From positions 558,001-622,000 of the forward strand of contig CP087210.1 in NCBI GenBank assembly GCA_020912385.1: 64,000 nt of DNA, in the 5' to 3' direction. Position numbers and translations under genes: made by a program. The notes under the pieces are model-generated. The model saw only the letters and a program-made list of their open reading frames with translations. It did no database searches and was not told the DNA's origin. Positions 22,895-34,406 of the stretch are shown here, in pieces; the stretch's first letter is position 1; each line of letters opens with the position of its first letter. This stretch comes from Neofusicoccum parvum. Its lineage: Eukaryota; Ascomycota; Dothideomycetes; Botryosphaeriales; Botryosphaeriaceae.

Positions 22895-25073
22895 CTACAA
22901 CTCGTCGTGGCCGCTGGGCTCATCATCGTCGTCAGCACCGCCAGCACCGCTGTACAGCTTGCTGGTGATGGGGTAGGCGACGTTGGACAGCTTCTCGCGC
23001 TGCTCCTCGAAGTCCTCAGCCGTGGCCTCAGCTGCGTTCTCGTCGAGCCAATCCTGGGCCTCCTTGACAGCCTCCATGATCTGCAACATGCTACGTCAGC
23101 CAATGCTCGTGAAACTGATTCAAGGCGTGCACGGGTACTTACAGTCTCCTTGTCGTCGTCGTCAATCTTGCCACCAAGACCATCATCATCGTTGACCTGG
23201 TTCTTGAGGCTGAAGGCGTAGTTCTCAAGGCTGTTCCTAGCCTCGATCCTCTCGCGAGTGGCCTTATCCTCCTCGGCATACTTCTCGGCCTCAGCAACCA
23301 TGCGCTCAATCTCGTCAGCGCTCAGGCGACCCTTGTCGTTCGTGATCGTAATCGACTCGGACTTGCCCGTGCCCTTGTCACCGGCAGAAACCTTGAGAAT
23401 TCCGTTTGCGTCAAGCTCGAACGACACCTCAATCTGAGGAACACCACGAGGGGCCGGCGGAATGCCAGTAAGCTCGAACTTGCCCAGAAGGTTGTTGTCC
23501 TTGGTCATCGAACGCTCACCCTCATAGACCTGGATCAGGACGACAGGCTGGTTGTCAGCAGCAGTCGAGAAGATCTGGCTCTTGCGGGTAGGAATGGTGG
23601 TGCCACGCTTGATCAGGTGGGTCATGACACCGCCAGTGGTCTCGATACCGAGAGTGAGAGGGTTGACATCCATGAGGACGACACTGGAAGCCTCCTCCTC
23701 GCCGGAAAGAATACCACCCTGAACGGCAGCACCGTAGGCAACAGCCTCATCGGGGTTGACATCCTTCCTGGCCTTCTTGCCAAAGAACTCCTCGAGCATA
23801 GCCTGAACCTTGGGGATACGAGTGGAACCACCGACAAGGACGATGTCGTCAATGTCGCTCTTCTTGAGCTTGGCATCCTTCAGGACCTGCTCGACCGGCT
23901 TGAGAGTCTTCTTGAAGAGGTCGTTGTTGAGCTCCTCGAACTTGGCGCGGGTGAGCGTCTCAGAGAAGTCGTTGCCGTCGTGGAAAGACTCGATTTCGAT
24001 CTTGGTAGACATCTGCGAGGAGCTGGGAAAGGTCAGTGACTTGTCGGTTTCGCTACCAGTTCGGTGGTACTTACAGAGTACGCTTGGCCTTCTCAACCTC
24101 GCGCTTCAGCTTACCCATGGTCTTCTGGTTCTTGGTGATGTCGACGCCGTTCTTCTTGTTGTACTGCTTGACGAAGTAGTCGATGACACGGTTGTCAAAG
24201 TCCTCGCCACCAAGATGAGTGTCACCAGCGGTAGACTGGACCTCAAAAACACCCTCGTCGACAGTCAGGATAGACACATCGAAAGTACCACCACCGAGAT
24301 CGTAGACAATGATCTGGCGCTCGGTCTTGTCATCCTTCTTGTCCAAACCGTAAGCCAGAGCGGCCGCGGTGGGCTCGTTGACGACACGGAGAACGTTGAG
24401 ACCGGCGATGGTGCCGGCGTCCTTGGTGGCGGCTCTCTGAGCGTCGTTGAAGTAGGCCGGAACCGTAACAACGGCGTTGACAACAGTCTCGCCCAGGTAT
24501 TGCTCGGCAACCTCCTTCATCTTGCTCAGGACCATGGCGCTGACCTCCTCGGGGGTGAAGGTCTTCTCCTCGCCGTGAACCTCAACGCCGACGCGCGGCT
24601 GACCATTCTTGTTGATGACCTTGAAGGGGAAGTGCTTGATGTCGTTCTGGACGTCCTTCTCGCTGTACTTGCGGCCGATAAGACGCTTGATGTCGAAAAT
24701 GGTCCGCGAGGGGTTCGAGGCGTCTGCGTGGCGTGTCAGCGGGCGCAGCGAGGCGGGCTTTTGCGAGAAACTTACATTGGTTCTTTGCGGCGTCGCCGAT
24801 GAGACGCTCGTCGTCGGTGAAGGCGACCCAAGAGGGCGTGATACGGTTACCCTGGTCGTTGACAATGATCTCCACCTTGCCGCCCTTCATCACACCAACA
24901 CAAGAGTAGGTGGTTCCCAAGTCGATACCGATGACGGGGCCCTTGACGGCGTTATCGTCGGGCTGTGCCTTTGCCGTGCCGAGGAGCAGCATGGGCGCGC
25001 AGATGACGAGGAGGAGGTAGAGGACCGTAGTCCATTGGAAGCGCGAGGACGCGCCTCCCGACCGCCGAGCCAT
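22895..25073 (-). CDS. kar2: ER Hsp70 chaperone BiP/Kar2
   Basis: ATP-driven chaperone of the ER lumen that drives translocation, folding and ER-associated degradation, and senses unfolded protein. Exons 25073-24776, 24723-24075, 24022-23143 and 23080-22895 give 670 residues, the usual Kar2 length. An N-terminal signal anchor ([19 protein letters not shown]) precedes the nucleotide-binding domain, which carries the Hsp70 signatures [13 protein letters not shown] (about residue 49), [14 protein letters not shown] and [13 protein letters not shown]. The substrate-binding domain contains [17 protein letters not shown]. The C-terminus is acidic and ends in HDEL, the retention signal. Introns are 52, 52 and 62 bp. 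The promoter to the right holds a perfect three-unit heat-shock element at 25433. Nothing unusual in the protein. Confidence 0.98.
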
Positions 25074-26695
25074 GTCGAACGGTGGTGTCGGACGGAGACA
25101 GTGGGTGCTGGGGCGGTGGAGTATAGAGCTGTTGCTGTGCCCGCCCGGTGTCGGTATTAGTGGAGAAAGGGTATCACTGAAGGCGCATGCAAGCGCAAGG
25201 GCGGGTAAGAAGAGAAGGGAGGGTGTGGAGTGGGAAGAAGAGCGGCGAGCTGGGATGGTCTTTATGTAGGCGCTATGTAAAGTCACCACCGTTGCCTTTT
25301 CTCTGGAGCTCATGCACCCGGATAATCAGCATGGCCGCCTCTGGTCGAGGCCGAAAGCGGGCTAGCGCCAGGGCTGGGCGGCGCATCAGTCGCCGCAATA
25401 GGGCTTCCTGCAACCTGTCCTTTCCGCCGTGTGAAACTTCCAGAATCGACCGCGCCCCAGCGGCTGATGCGCCCACGCCCACCGCCCGCCCCCATGCTTG
25501 TTTTTCGCTCCAGCTGCTAAATCGGGCCTGCGGAGCCGCCTGCGCCTCGCCTGCTGCTCTCCGAAGCATACACGTGGAGTCTTGGCGCCGCTTCTGTGTT
25601 CATCTGCGGCCACCGTGGCATCAAGCGCGATACCGTGGATAATTTCCCCGCCAGCGCCACCATTGCGGTGGGGTTAACAAACAGTCATCGCCATCCTGAC
25701 GTTCGTTGTTGCGATGCGAGCCGCCAACTGTTGGCCACCTGCAACGTGGTCTCTGCCCCCAAAGTGGCGCCCTTCATTCCGGAAATACCAACTTCTCGAA
25801 GATACCATGCCTTTCTCTGCTTTATCCGTCGGCTGCTCTCAACATTTGTCCTTTAGAATTGCAGACATTAAGCTCAGGTTTGGTCACTCTTTATTGATAT
25901 CCATCCTGGACGTGGTCATTTGCATCAACATCCTGACACCTTCCTGTCTTGGTAATAACGACTCGTCTCGGCAATGCGACGGCTGTGTTCCTCGGCCATG
26001 TGACTCGCAAGACGTTGTGTCTCACATCACGAACACCATGGCTTCGCAAAGGCACCGGCTCACAAAGGATCCCGTAAAACACCAACAGTGGATCTCCGCA
26101 TCTCCCACGGACCACAACATTCGCCACAGCTTAAGGCAACTGTTTATTTCGTTGACACATCTCGCAAGCTATGACTGTTTCCAGATGACATACGAGCACC
26201 TTCAAGCCGCACGGCAGGTTGCCCTACTGCTTTCTCAGAGGTCTGTGTTCTGCATCATCCTGTTCCCGTGGAAGACATGGTCAACACCATGAGCATCATG
26301 ACGGATCTGGATGGTATCCAGGCAGTGTATCTTTCTGCTTTGACAATCACCACCTTCTTATCTGTCTCATTTCGTCTCATTAACCTGAGACTACATGTCT
26401 ACTACTCCATGAACTACAAAACGTGACAGCTATGAAGTTCGTCAATGATAAATATATCACTGTAGACGCGATGCATCCTCAGTCATCCCCACGCTCTTTT
26501 CAAGCTCTATTCTATCATTCTTTTGATTTGGTTCTCGCTGCTGGCCAGCTTTGAAAACCCCTACTCACGAAACGTGCATACGCTCTTTCCACCATAAACA
26601 GCAAAGTCGCAACATTGGTGTACACCCCAGCAGGGAATCTGGCGAGACGCACGACAAACAGCCAGGAGACCACTGTCCCCTCTTTTCCCACGACA
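25074..26695. other. BiP promoter and divergent intergenic region
   Basis: 1.6 kb between leftward BiP and a rightward orphan gene. The half near BiP is GC-rich and holds the heat-shock element and a CACGTG palindrome at 25571. The half from 25.7 to 26.6 kb is A/T-richer. A 192-codon frame there has no recognisable features and I do not call it. Confidence 0.55.
25433..25445. promoter_or_regulatory. Heat-shock element upstream of BiP
   Basis: The sequence GAAACTTCCAGAA is three alternating GAA/TTC/GAA units with exact 2-bp spacing, the consensus binding site of heat-shock factor Hsf1. It lies about 360 bp upstream of the BiP start. Yeast KAR2 also carries a heat-shock element, so the position makes sense. 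Binding is inferred. Confidence 0.65.
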
Positions 26696-27550
26696 ATGGC
26701 CGACTCTTCGAACCCCTCCGGACCAAGTTCTCCGATTAGCACTCATCCGGGTTCACCAGTTTCCCGCTCTAGCAGTCCAGCTACCACGAACTTCACGCTT
26801 GCTCAGGACAAATGTGAGTCTTTTCAACTTAAGAGACACCCCGGAATCTGCGGATGGGTCTTTGCAGGTGCACATGCACATCTCGTGGCAGAAAACCCTG
26901 ACGAAGACCGATATGACGCCCTCAATGAGCATATGAGAGCAGCAGGGGGGCGAATTTCTTGGCGAGAGTGGGATTTCGGTCCAAAACCTCCCACGGACAG
27001 CATAGAGCGCATTCAAATGATCGAGGCACTACATTGCCGCGGTCATTGGTCTCGAAAAGCAGCTTCTATACCCCGCACCATCATCCGTGCCCAGGTTGGG
27101 GAAGACGATCAGCAGGGAACAGGCAACCGCGAGCATCGGCCAAGTATGGAATTCCGATCCTTCTTGTTGCTCTTGGCGGGCAGCTCGCACGTCGCTGCTT
27201 TGCCTATCATCCTCCTTCCGAGAACCATCGGCAATCCGAGCGAAACGCAGTGGCCACTGGCCTTTGCACAGCCGCCAGCCGTTCTTCAAATTTCACCTCA
27301 AGGCCGTGACCCACTGATTCTGGAGCCTGTCAGTCAGCGGCCGCATTGGCGGAAAATGGACAACTTTTTGTACACCGTGCGGCTGGATGAAATGATGCTG
27401 CTGCCAAAGACCTGCGTGGGTGAAGTGATTGGCAGAGTCGCAAAAGAAAGCTTTGGAAGGCTGCTCGGCACTATGAGGGCAATCTATCCATGGTCGCCGC
27501 CTGAGTCAGCTCAAGAGCGAGCGAGAGATGCACTGCGTGGCAGGTACTAA
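26696..27550 (+). CDS. Hypothetical protein, unknown function
   Basis: I do not recognise this protein. The frame runs from ATG at 26696 to TAA before 27551 (284 residues without splicing). A good candidate intron at 26814-26867 (GTGAGT to TTTGCAG, 54 bp) keeps the frame, giving 266 residues if removed. The N-terminus is Ser/Pro-rich (about 40 residues). The central part is acidic and contains NPDEDRYDALNEHMRAAGG and ISWREWDFGPKPP. The C-terminal half includes a hydrophobic stretch (FRSFLLLLAGSSHVAALPIILL) that may be partly intronic, and ends with a helical VGEVIGRVAKESFGRLLGTM segment. No signal peptide. It stands alone between BiP and a Bim1-like gene on the other strand. An extra intron in the middle is possible. 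Confidence 0.5.
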   Translation: MADSSNPSGPSSPISTHPGSPVSRSSSPATTNFTLAQDKCESFQLKRHPGICGWVFAGAHAHLVAENPDEDRYDALNEHMRAAGGRISWREWDFGPKPPTDSIERIQMIEALHCRGHWSRKAASIPRTIIRAQVGEDDQQGTGNREHRPSMEFRSFLLLLAGSSHVAALPIILLPRTIGNPSETQWPLAFAQPPAVLQISPQGRDPLILEPVSQRPHWRKMDNFLYTVRLDEMMLLPKTCVGEVIGRVAKESFGRLLGTMRAIYPWSPPESAQERARDALRGRY

Positions 27551-27895
27551 AGAGTAGGAGGGACAGAACTCCTTCACACAGATATGGTGCTTTGCTATGT
27601 TGTTATTAGTTACGAAATCATGATTGATGGAAGTATGCTGATATTGTATTGTTAAACTCAGAATAGAAAACAAAAAAAGGACCCAGCTGGTCTGAGTTCG
27701 TCAAGAAAGGAAGAGCCGTTGGTTGTGACATCGTGTCTGGTAGTATCATGGTTCGCCTTCCTTCCCCTTCACTGTTTCTTCTCGCAGAGCCGTATCAAAA
27801 GCCCAAGTTCTCGAATCTTGACCCTCCTCAGCTCAATATCCATCACTATCTTCTCCACCCTCTCATCCCTCAGCACGACTGCCACAATCATAATT
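27551..27895. other. Convergent 3' ends
   Basis: 345 bp between the stops of two converging genes. It is A/T-rich and contains their terminators; nothing else is visible. Confidence 0.6.
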
Positions 27896-28755
27896 CTACC
27901 ATTTACCCCCAGCAGCATGAAGCACCCAAAGAACACCCATAACCATCAGCACATTCATCCCGGGGAGACCGTCAGCCGCTGCGCTGCTACTCGAAGCCGT
28001 CGCCGAGCCATTGCCAGCGGGCGCAGAGTCGACGTTCGCAACCTCAATCCCTCCAACACCCGTGGAGTTGCCGCACTGATCGCCACCCAGCGTCGTCGCA
28101 TTGGCCGCGAAAGTGATATCCGCGCACTGTTGCCTCATGCGTTAGCTATCCGTAGACTCCCCCCTCCCCCTACCCTACCCACATACTCCCTCCCAAAACA
28201 AAACAAAAACAAGAAGCGCCGAAGAGGACTCACATTGTACAGCGCACTCCCCCCATGCCCGATCTGCACCACCTGCACCGTCGCATCCCGCCCCGCCAAC
28301 CCCTCCACCCCGCCCTCCACCCCCGCCTCCCTCGCCAGCTCCTCGAGCGCCGCTTGCCCGACCGCCGGCAGGCAGAACGTCCCGTTGCCCGTCTGGTTGT
28401 GGGCGGCGAGGAGCGAGGCGTTGAACGAGGCGACCGTGCCGTTGGGCTCGGCCAGGCCGACGTTGACGTAGGTGAGCGCCCAGGTGTGCGAGACGTGCAG
28501 GCGGAGCGAGCCGCCGGTGGGCGGCCAGAGCGTGCGGTTGGCGGCGGCGGTGGTGTTGACGTTGGCGCCTGCGTGGGGGATGGGGGTTCAGTTGGGTGCG
28601 CGGCAGGATGGGGTGGGAGAGAGCGAACATGGGTAGATCCATTGGGAGGCGGTGCCTTCGAAGGAGTCGCCGCGCCAGTTGGGGTACTCGATGCGGAAGT
28701 GGGCGGTGGTGAGGGAGAGGAGGGAGAGGATGGTGAGGAGGAGTTTGTGGAGCAT
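27896..28755 (-). CDS. Bim1/X325-type LPMO-like copper protein, GPI-anchored
   Basis: Secreted cell-surface protein of the LPMO-like X325 family (Cryptococcus Bim1 is the model, acting in copper acquisition). Exons 28755-28629, 28568-28234 and 28126-27896 give 230 residues. Residues 1-18 are a signal peptide (MLHKLLLTILSLLSLTTA). Cleavage after Ala18 leaves His19 as the N-terminus (HFRIEYPNWRGDSF), the copper-binding histidine expected of the fold. Further features are WIYPC, formed across the first intron, and NRTLWPPTGGSLRLHVSHTW. There are several N-glycosylation sites. A Ser/Ala-rich tail and a hydrophobic C-terminus (GMNVLMVMGVLWVLHA) fit a GPI anchor. The first donor is GTTCGC, weak, but it restores the conserved Cys. 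Introns are 60 and 107 bp. Polysaccharide cleavage is not expected of this family. Confidence 0.85.
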
Positions 28756-29717
28756 CTTGGATGATGTTGTTTGGCGTTTGTTGGGTGATTACAGCGTGGT
28801 ATACTGTAGCTTAATGAATAAGAGGAATGCTCGAGGTTCTCGTATATCCAGGTTGTTTGCCCGGAGCTTGTGAAGTCATGAAATGTTAAAGTAGAGACAA
28901 TTGAAGCTTCGCACAGCAACCACACGCTAGGACCCAGCTTTGAAAGGTGGGTAAGACTCGTACACAACAAGCAAACCAGCCTCGTAGCACGTAGGCGAGC
29001 ATTATATATCTCATCTGTTCACTCCACTAGGCTACCTGCTGGGTTCGTAGTCTGGAAGCTTACCACGCCACATGGCCCTACAACAGCTTGATAGCCTCCC
29101 CATCGAGCTCAAAAGAGCGAATGGGAGGGGAGCTTGGAAGAGCTGTGGCGGGCGGCGGTGTTTATTGCGCAAACTTGCTCACTTGCTTGGCGGCGGAAGG
29201 GTTGCATGCGTGTGCTTGGCGCGGCTGCATGCAATGGAGCGGGGAAAGGGAGAAACGGAAGTAGGATGAGCGATGTGTGTGGCGCTAGTACCCAAAGCTC
29301 TAGATTAACGATGGCTGGCTGAGTCCTTCACCCGGGCCAACTCGATTTCCCGACCTCTTGACTTTCACAACCCGTAAGAGTTCGAGCCCATATGCCAATG
29401 TAACTCATCTCCTGTGGTTGAAAGAACATTAACTCAACAACACTTCATGCATAGTACAAACTTCACCTGGGTCGCGTAGGGGCGATGATATGAGGGAAAC
29501 CATGGAGAGAGATGAAGCTATTCATTTGGGGTATATTCCGTTATAATCCTTTAAAACGCCAGAAGATGCGCGCACCTCGTCCATGGCTCGTGGCTTTCAC
29601 GAAGCATACCTCGTATCGCATCCACAATCTTCACCGCTCAGCCAAATAAGCTTTTGGTGCGAAGCCAGCAGCTGCAAGGCCACTACTCCCACATTGTGTG
29701 CCCCCCCGTTCCCGCGC
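28756..29717. other. Intergenic region, Bim1-like promoter and Med7 3' side
   Basis: About 960 bp. It should contain the promoter of the leftward Bim1-like gene (A/T-rich near 28.8-29.05 kb) and the Med7 3' UTR. I looked for copper-regulator motifs and saw none I would defend. No convincing frame. Confidence 0.5.
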
Positions 29718-30568
29718 TCAATCCTCAATCAGCTCATCATCCAACGCGCGCAACACGGCCCTCTGCTCTTCCCTCCTCCTCTCCTCCCAATCCACCTCTT
29801 CTCCCACCTTCCCCTCGCCCACACCCCCTGCCTCACCCACCTCCACGCCCTCCCTCGCCAACCCAGCTAACACGCCCTCAATCTTCTCCCTCATCTTTCT
29901 CACTCCCTCCACCTCCTCCCTCCTTCTCTTCACCTGCTCCTCCATCATCGCGATCAGGCTAGCGCGCGCCTGGTGCGGCCGGTACTCGTTGATCAGGTGG
30001 TGGGCGTTGAACAGCAGCGTCTGCATGTGCTCGTACTTGTCCTGCCAGCGCGCGGGGTCGACGGCGAGGACGCCGACCATCTCCAGGTAGTTGAGCAGCA
30101 AACTCTGCGTCATGCGCTTGATGTGCAGCGCGCGGTCGAGCGTCCACTGGGACGCCGTTGTCGACGTCGAGGGCGAGTGCGGCGGCGACGGGTAGAGCTG
30201 CTCGACGCCCATGTCTTTGAGGGATGTGAGCGCCGTGTTGATCTGCGGGCGCGCACGTCGTCAGCTGTGTTGTCTTTTTTTTTTCCCTGCTTCCCGCTGG
30301 AGGGCCGTGTTACATCGTACGGGTCCCCGAAGCTGCGGTATTTCCCGCTCGGCGGCGGCGCTGGCGGCTGCAGGTAGCGCAGCTCGGGCGCCAGGTCTGC
30401 GGCTGGGATGGTGGGTGCGCTGCCGGTGGCGGCTTCGTCGTCGCTTGGCTTCGCGGCATCTTGGAGTTCCTTTAGACGAGAACGGTTGTCGGGCGTGAAG
30501 TGCTTCCAGAAAGGCGGCGGGGCGGGAAAGGCGGTGCTGAGGACGTTGTCTGGGTTGTCGTCGGCCAT
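29718..30568 (-). CDS. MED7: Mediator complex subunit 7
   Basis: Subunit of the middle module of the RNA polymerase II Mediator complex; Med7 pairs with Med21 in a long coiled-coil hinge. Exons 30568-30314 and 30242-29718 (71-bp intron) give 259 residues, a normal size. Diagnostic parts are the N-terminal AFPAPPPFWKHFTPDN, the segment ELRYLQPPAPPPSGKYRSFG, then GVEQLYP, and LLLNYLEMVGVLAVDP followed by KYEHMQTLLFNAHHLINEY and RPHQARASLIAMMEEQV. The C-terminal 70 residues are a charged coiled coil. The ATG at 30568 gives the family N-terminus. Single-copy housekeeping gene with no functional link to its neighbours. Confidence 0.95.
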
Positions 30569-31401
30569 GATGACGGGTGGAAAGGGGAGGAGCTTGCGCC
30601 GCGCGGGTGTCGGTATGCGGCCGCGCGGTCGAGGTGGTGGGGTGGGCGGGCGTGAGAAGGATGGGTTGGTGTTTGATGTTCGAGGTGGTCAGGTTTGCGG
30701 ATCAATGAGCCAAGCTTGGGAGCTTGGACCAAGGGACGCTCTGCTGCGGCAACTCGAACTCTCACCACACTCATCTCCGACTATTCCCGGCGGACATTTG
30801 CGGCACAGACGCCAATACTGCACTGGGCAGCCGGTACATACTCTCGGGCTGAGCTGTGGTAAAGGCTCTGTCGTCGCGTTCAATTGAACATTGCAGATGG
30901 GGACCTCCTAAATCAGGAGGACTTGGAGCACGTAGAGTGAAGTCCAGCTCAATGAACGAAGCAATCCACTTCGTGGACTGGCCAATCAATTAGGTATTAA
31001 AGTTTGTACTGGTGTTACTAATAGGTACAGGGACACTGTTCTGTGCCCGTGTGTGTCTATGTCCATAGGCCACGGCGTGTGGCCACAATGCATTCCATCG
31101 TCGCTTTCATTTGCCAATGCTTGAATCCCATGCGCCTAAAATGCACTGCCCGAAGACGAGCGTAATGATGACAGTATTGTACGTGGGCTTGGAATCCCGG
31201 GCGATGCGGAAAGATGTATCAGGCTCCTGCCCTGAAAAAACATTGCTGTTCCGTTTCGAACGTTCCTTGGCACCCGCCGGATGGTTGCGCCCTGCAAACA
31301 TTCTAATTGAGTTCTTTAAGGGACCGGCGGCAGCATCTCTTGGCTGGGTCGAGTCGATGTCCAGGGAGAGTAGGTCGTGATAGTAATACATGGGCCATGC
31401 T
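30569..31401. other. Intergenic region, Med7 promoter
   Basis: About 830 bp upstream of leftward Med7 and downstream of the leftward transporter. No convincing frame or repeat. Confidence 0.55.
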
Positions 31402-32558
31402 TCACTTCCGCTTCAGGTGGGAGTAGAGCCAGCCGCCTCCGATGGCAAGTGAGACTCCAAACGCCTCCTGGGTCGTAGGGGTCCGGCCTTCTGCGTACCA
31501 TCCACCCGAGAGTATAAGAATAGTTTTAAGGTTTCCGACGACGTTAAACTAGCGCAGAGTTAGAGAAAACGAGGTGCCAAGTTTGCCAAGGGAAGAGCCT
31601 ACCGTCAGGGCCGAAGTCCGACTGATGATGAGAAACTGGGACAGGTTCAGAACACTGGCGGTAACACCAGAGGCGAGGAGAGACCAGTAGACTTCTGAGG
31701 GTATGGTGCCTGAAACGTGTCAGCGAAGAGCCGGGGCAGCTCCGAGTGGATTGAATCTTACTGAAATCAGGAACTCTGTCCAGCACGGGGATACAGAATA
31801 TCAACAGGAAGGCGGAGATGGGAGCTTGGTTCATCAGGAGCTGTTGGGCAGAAACATCCAAATCCTCAATCTTCTTTCCAATCCAGATCTGGTAGAAGGC
31901 TGTGACAGTCACAGCCATGCCTGAAATAATGGCGCCGAAAGGGTTGCTCTGCGCGGAGTTGGAGTTGGTAAGGCTGACACCGGCGCAGATGCAGCCGATC
32001 GCCAAAGCCTTGTAGACGGAAAGGGGGGTCCGGAACATGACGAAGGTGATCAACACGACGACGGGAGTGGTCATGACCTTGGCGAGCTGGTAGAACCCGA
32101 TGGAGTTGTACGTCAGGGACAGGTTGCCCAGGATGACGTACGCGGTGAACATTCCACAGATTGGCAGGACGTCCCAAAGAGGCAACCGGACAGGCTTGAA
32201 TGCTCGGAATGGCGCGCGAGTGGAGAGCCAAAGAACGATGGCGGTACAGGCAAAGTGCCAGATGGTGAAGATGACCTGGGCATCGTGCATCTGCGGGTCG
32301 GAGAAGATGCTGTGCAGCACGTCAGTATGCAAGACAGCGTCGAGCACAGAAAAGTGGATCTGACCGCTTGCTCAAAAACACCATAGCGACGGTCGCGCAA
32401 GTGTTGAGCAGGATGCACACTCCCGTTACGAGCTGGTCCCGGGAGGACGGCGGCGTGACGAAGCGGTCGGGTCGCCATAGCGGGAGGGCCTTTTCATCAT
32501 CGGGCGACAGGCCCGGGCTGTCGACATGGTTCAGAGGTTCCTTTTCTTCGTCTGGCAT
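31402..32558 (-). CDS. Triose-phosphate/nucleotide-sugar transporter family protein (DMT)
   Basis: Multi-pass membrane protein of the drug/metabolite superfamily, triose-phosphate transporter branch (SLC35E3-like), probably in the Golgi or ER membrane. Its substrate cannot be read from sequence. Exons 32558-32365, 32309-31762, 31709-31603 and 31548-31402 (introns 55, 52 and 54 bp) give 331 residues. The N-terminal 40 residues are acidic and cytosolic. Typical blocks are LLNTCATVAMVFLSKRIF, TIWHFACTAIVLWL, LSLTYNSIGFYQLAKVMTTP, FGAIISGMAVTVTAFYQIWI, FLIISRTSALTFNVVGNLKT and the final GGGWLYSHLKRK with a KxK-type basic end. All four exons join in frame. The start is the only ATG fitting the N-terminus. 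Confidence 0.92.
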
Positions 32559-34406
32559 GTTGTTAGAGCTTGGTCCGGGGCGAGAGGCCGCGAAAACGAA
32601 CCCATTTCTGGCTTGGCAACGCGCGAAAACTTGGCCAATGGGGCTCGTTAGAGTGAAACAGGCGCCCCAGCTCCTGTGTGCGGACGGTGGGAAGCGCGTC
32701 GAGCCTCGCAGGGTGGCGGCCCGGCTGTCAGACCCATACAACGTTGGAATAAGGTGTTTAGAGGCAGGTCAACATTGCAGTTTCTGGAGAGCGTGGCTGA
32801 GGCGCACATGAAAGCAGCAAGTGCAGCTCGGCGGCGTTATAAAGGGCCCGGCGGATGTGCGATAGAGTGGCTGAAAAAGCGCGCTTGGCCCCCTAATAAT
32901 CGGCGCAGAGTTTCACGCCCGGGGCTTGGCTTTCTGGAGACACAGGCACAGGCACAGGCAGCTGGCGGCTCTCTGGAGGGCTGACCTCGCACGGCCAGCG
33001 ACTGGGGCCGCACGCCCGCGTGCCTTTCCCGCTACCGTTGCTGCGTTCCGCGAAAAGCGGGCTCGAGTCGCGAATTTTTGCTTCCCCGGCGCGCTGGCGG
33101 CTGCTGCTGCGCTGCTCGCCGCGGGCGACTAAAAATACGAAACACTGGCGGTGAGTGAGGCAGCGCACTGGGGCGGAGCTGTTGGCGTCTTGGGCTCGCA
33201 GGCTCGCAGGCTCACAGGCTCACGCTCCACGCCTGCCATGGCCCCCTGCTGCCGCTGCTTCCAGCACAGCCTGAGCACAGCAGCCCCGCGGAACATTGTT
33301 GGTGCGGCGCGCCGAGAGAAAAGGAGTCGGAGCGCTGGCGGCGCTTTGCCCGATCAACACCAATAATCTCCACCGCGCCCGTCCGCCTGCCCGTCCGCAC
33401 ACCTGTCCAGCGCCGTATTCGTACATCGCGTGTGCCTGGCTAGCCCGGCTGCCGGCTCCAGCCGGGTCACGAGGCGTCGCTAGCGAGCAGCCACGGCGGA
33501 CTCTGCGCCCGCTAAGCTCTCGGATCGCAAAGCCTTCCCTCTCCGTCATGCGGGGTGGTGCTGATCCGCCAGATGACGTTCTGTGCATCCGTCTGCCGTT
33601 GTTCGGCACTCGCCTCGTCCCATTAAACTATTGATGCACTCTCGGATCTCAGCACATCCCCGGCGCCGAAGGCTCCGAAGCGAGCTGTGGGCTTGCTCCG
33701 TGGCGGAGTGATTGTTCGCTTCGACGCTTCTTCCTCTCCAGAAAGAGGGACCCCCTTCCTCCTTCGGCTGCTTGGCGAAATGCGGCAATACATGCTCCTT
33801 CTGAGGCCGCCTGAACTCATGCGGGCCCAAAAGTCCTTTCGGATCTTCCGAAGCCAGAAGGGATGGCACGGATTGCCAGATCTGCGAGCTGCAAGCACAG
33901 GGGACACCACCGTGGGAGATTTCAGACCAGGTGCGCAAGACACATGTCGGCCAGATGAGCCGAGTCGGACCGGTGTAGCTGGCGGGATGGGGCAGCTGCA
34001 TCCAGAGGTCAATAGAGCATGGGTGGCAGGAGATAAGGATGAGAGCGACATTCCCTATTCTTCTTGTAGATCTCGAATGCTGCCATGGCCGACTGCCCGC
34101 CGAAGACAGGCTGTCCGCAGCCCTCAACGCGCTGATTGCGATGTGCTGGGCTGTCGAGCATCCCGCCTGTGTCTGCGCCTCCCGCGTAGGGCTGAGCCCA
34201 CTTATGTCAGCCATGCGCCCGATAAGCCGATAACGCAGTAGCTCTCTCTTTCCGGCCACGAGGCGAAACCATCAGGGTGACACTTGACGCCCCCTCGCTC
34301 TTGCACCCCCACCAGGATTTCTCATGCTCCTGCGCGAGACATCCTGAAGTAACCATGCCGGGCGTTAATGCCCAACACTCTCGGCGCGCAGCTGGTCTGC
34401 AGCAGA
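32559..34406. other. Divergent intergenic region between transporter and lipid phosphatase
   Basis: About 1.85 kb containing both promoters. An 8-bp tandem repeat at 33193 is listed separately. Frames of up to 237 codons at 33.5-34.3 kb overlap on opposite strands and show no domain. Confidence 0.55.
33193..33224. repeat. Tandem octamer GGCTCRCR, 4 copies
   Basis: Units read GGCTCGCA twice, then GGCTCACA and GGCTCACG. Short imperfect minisatellite in an intergenic region. Confidence 0.8.

Noticed and set aside
25714..26292. 192-codon frame upstream of the orphan gene
   Set aside because: No domain, poor start context, ordinary promoter-like base composition.
33546..34259. Overlapping 184- and 237-codon frames between the transporter and lipid phosphatase
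   Set aside because: They lie on opposite strands over the same DNA, with no domain; neither has supporting splice or start signals.
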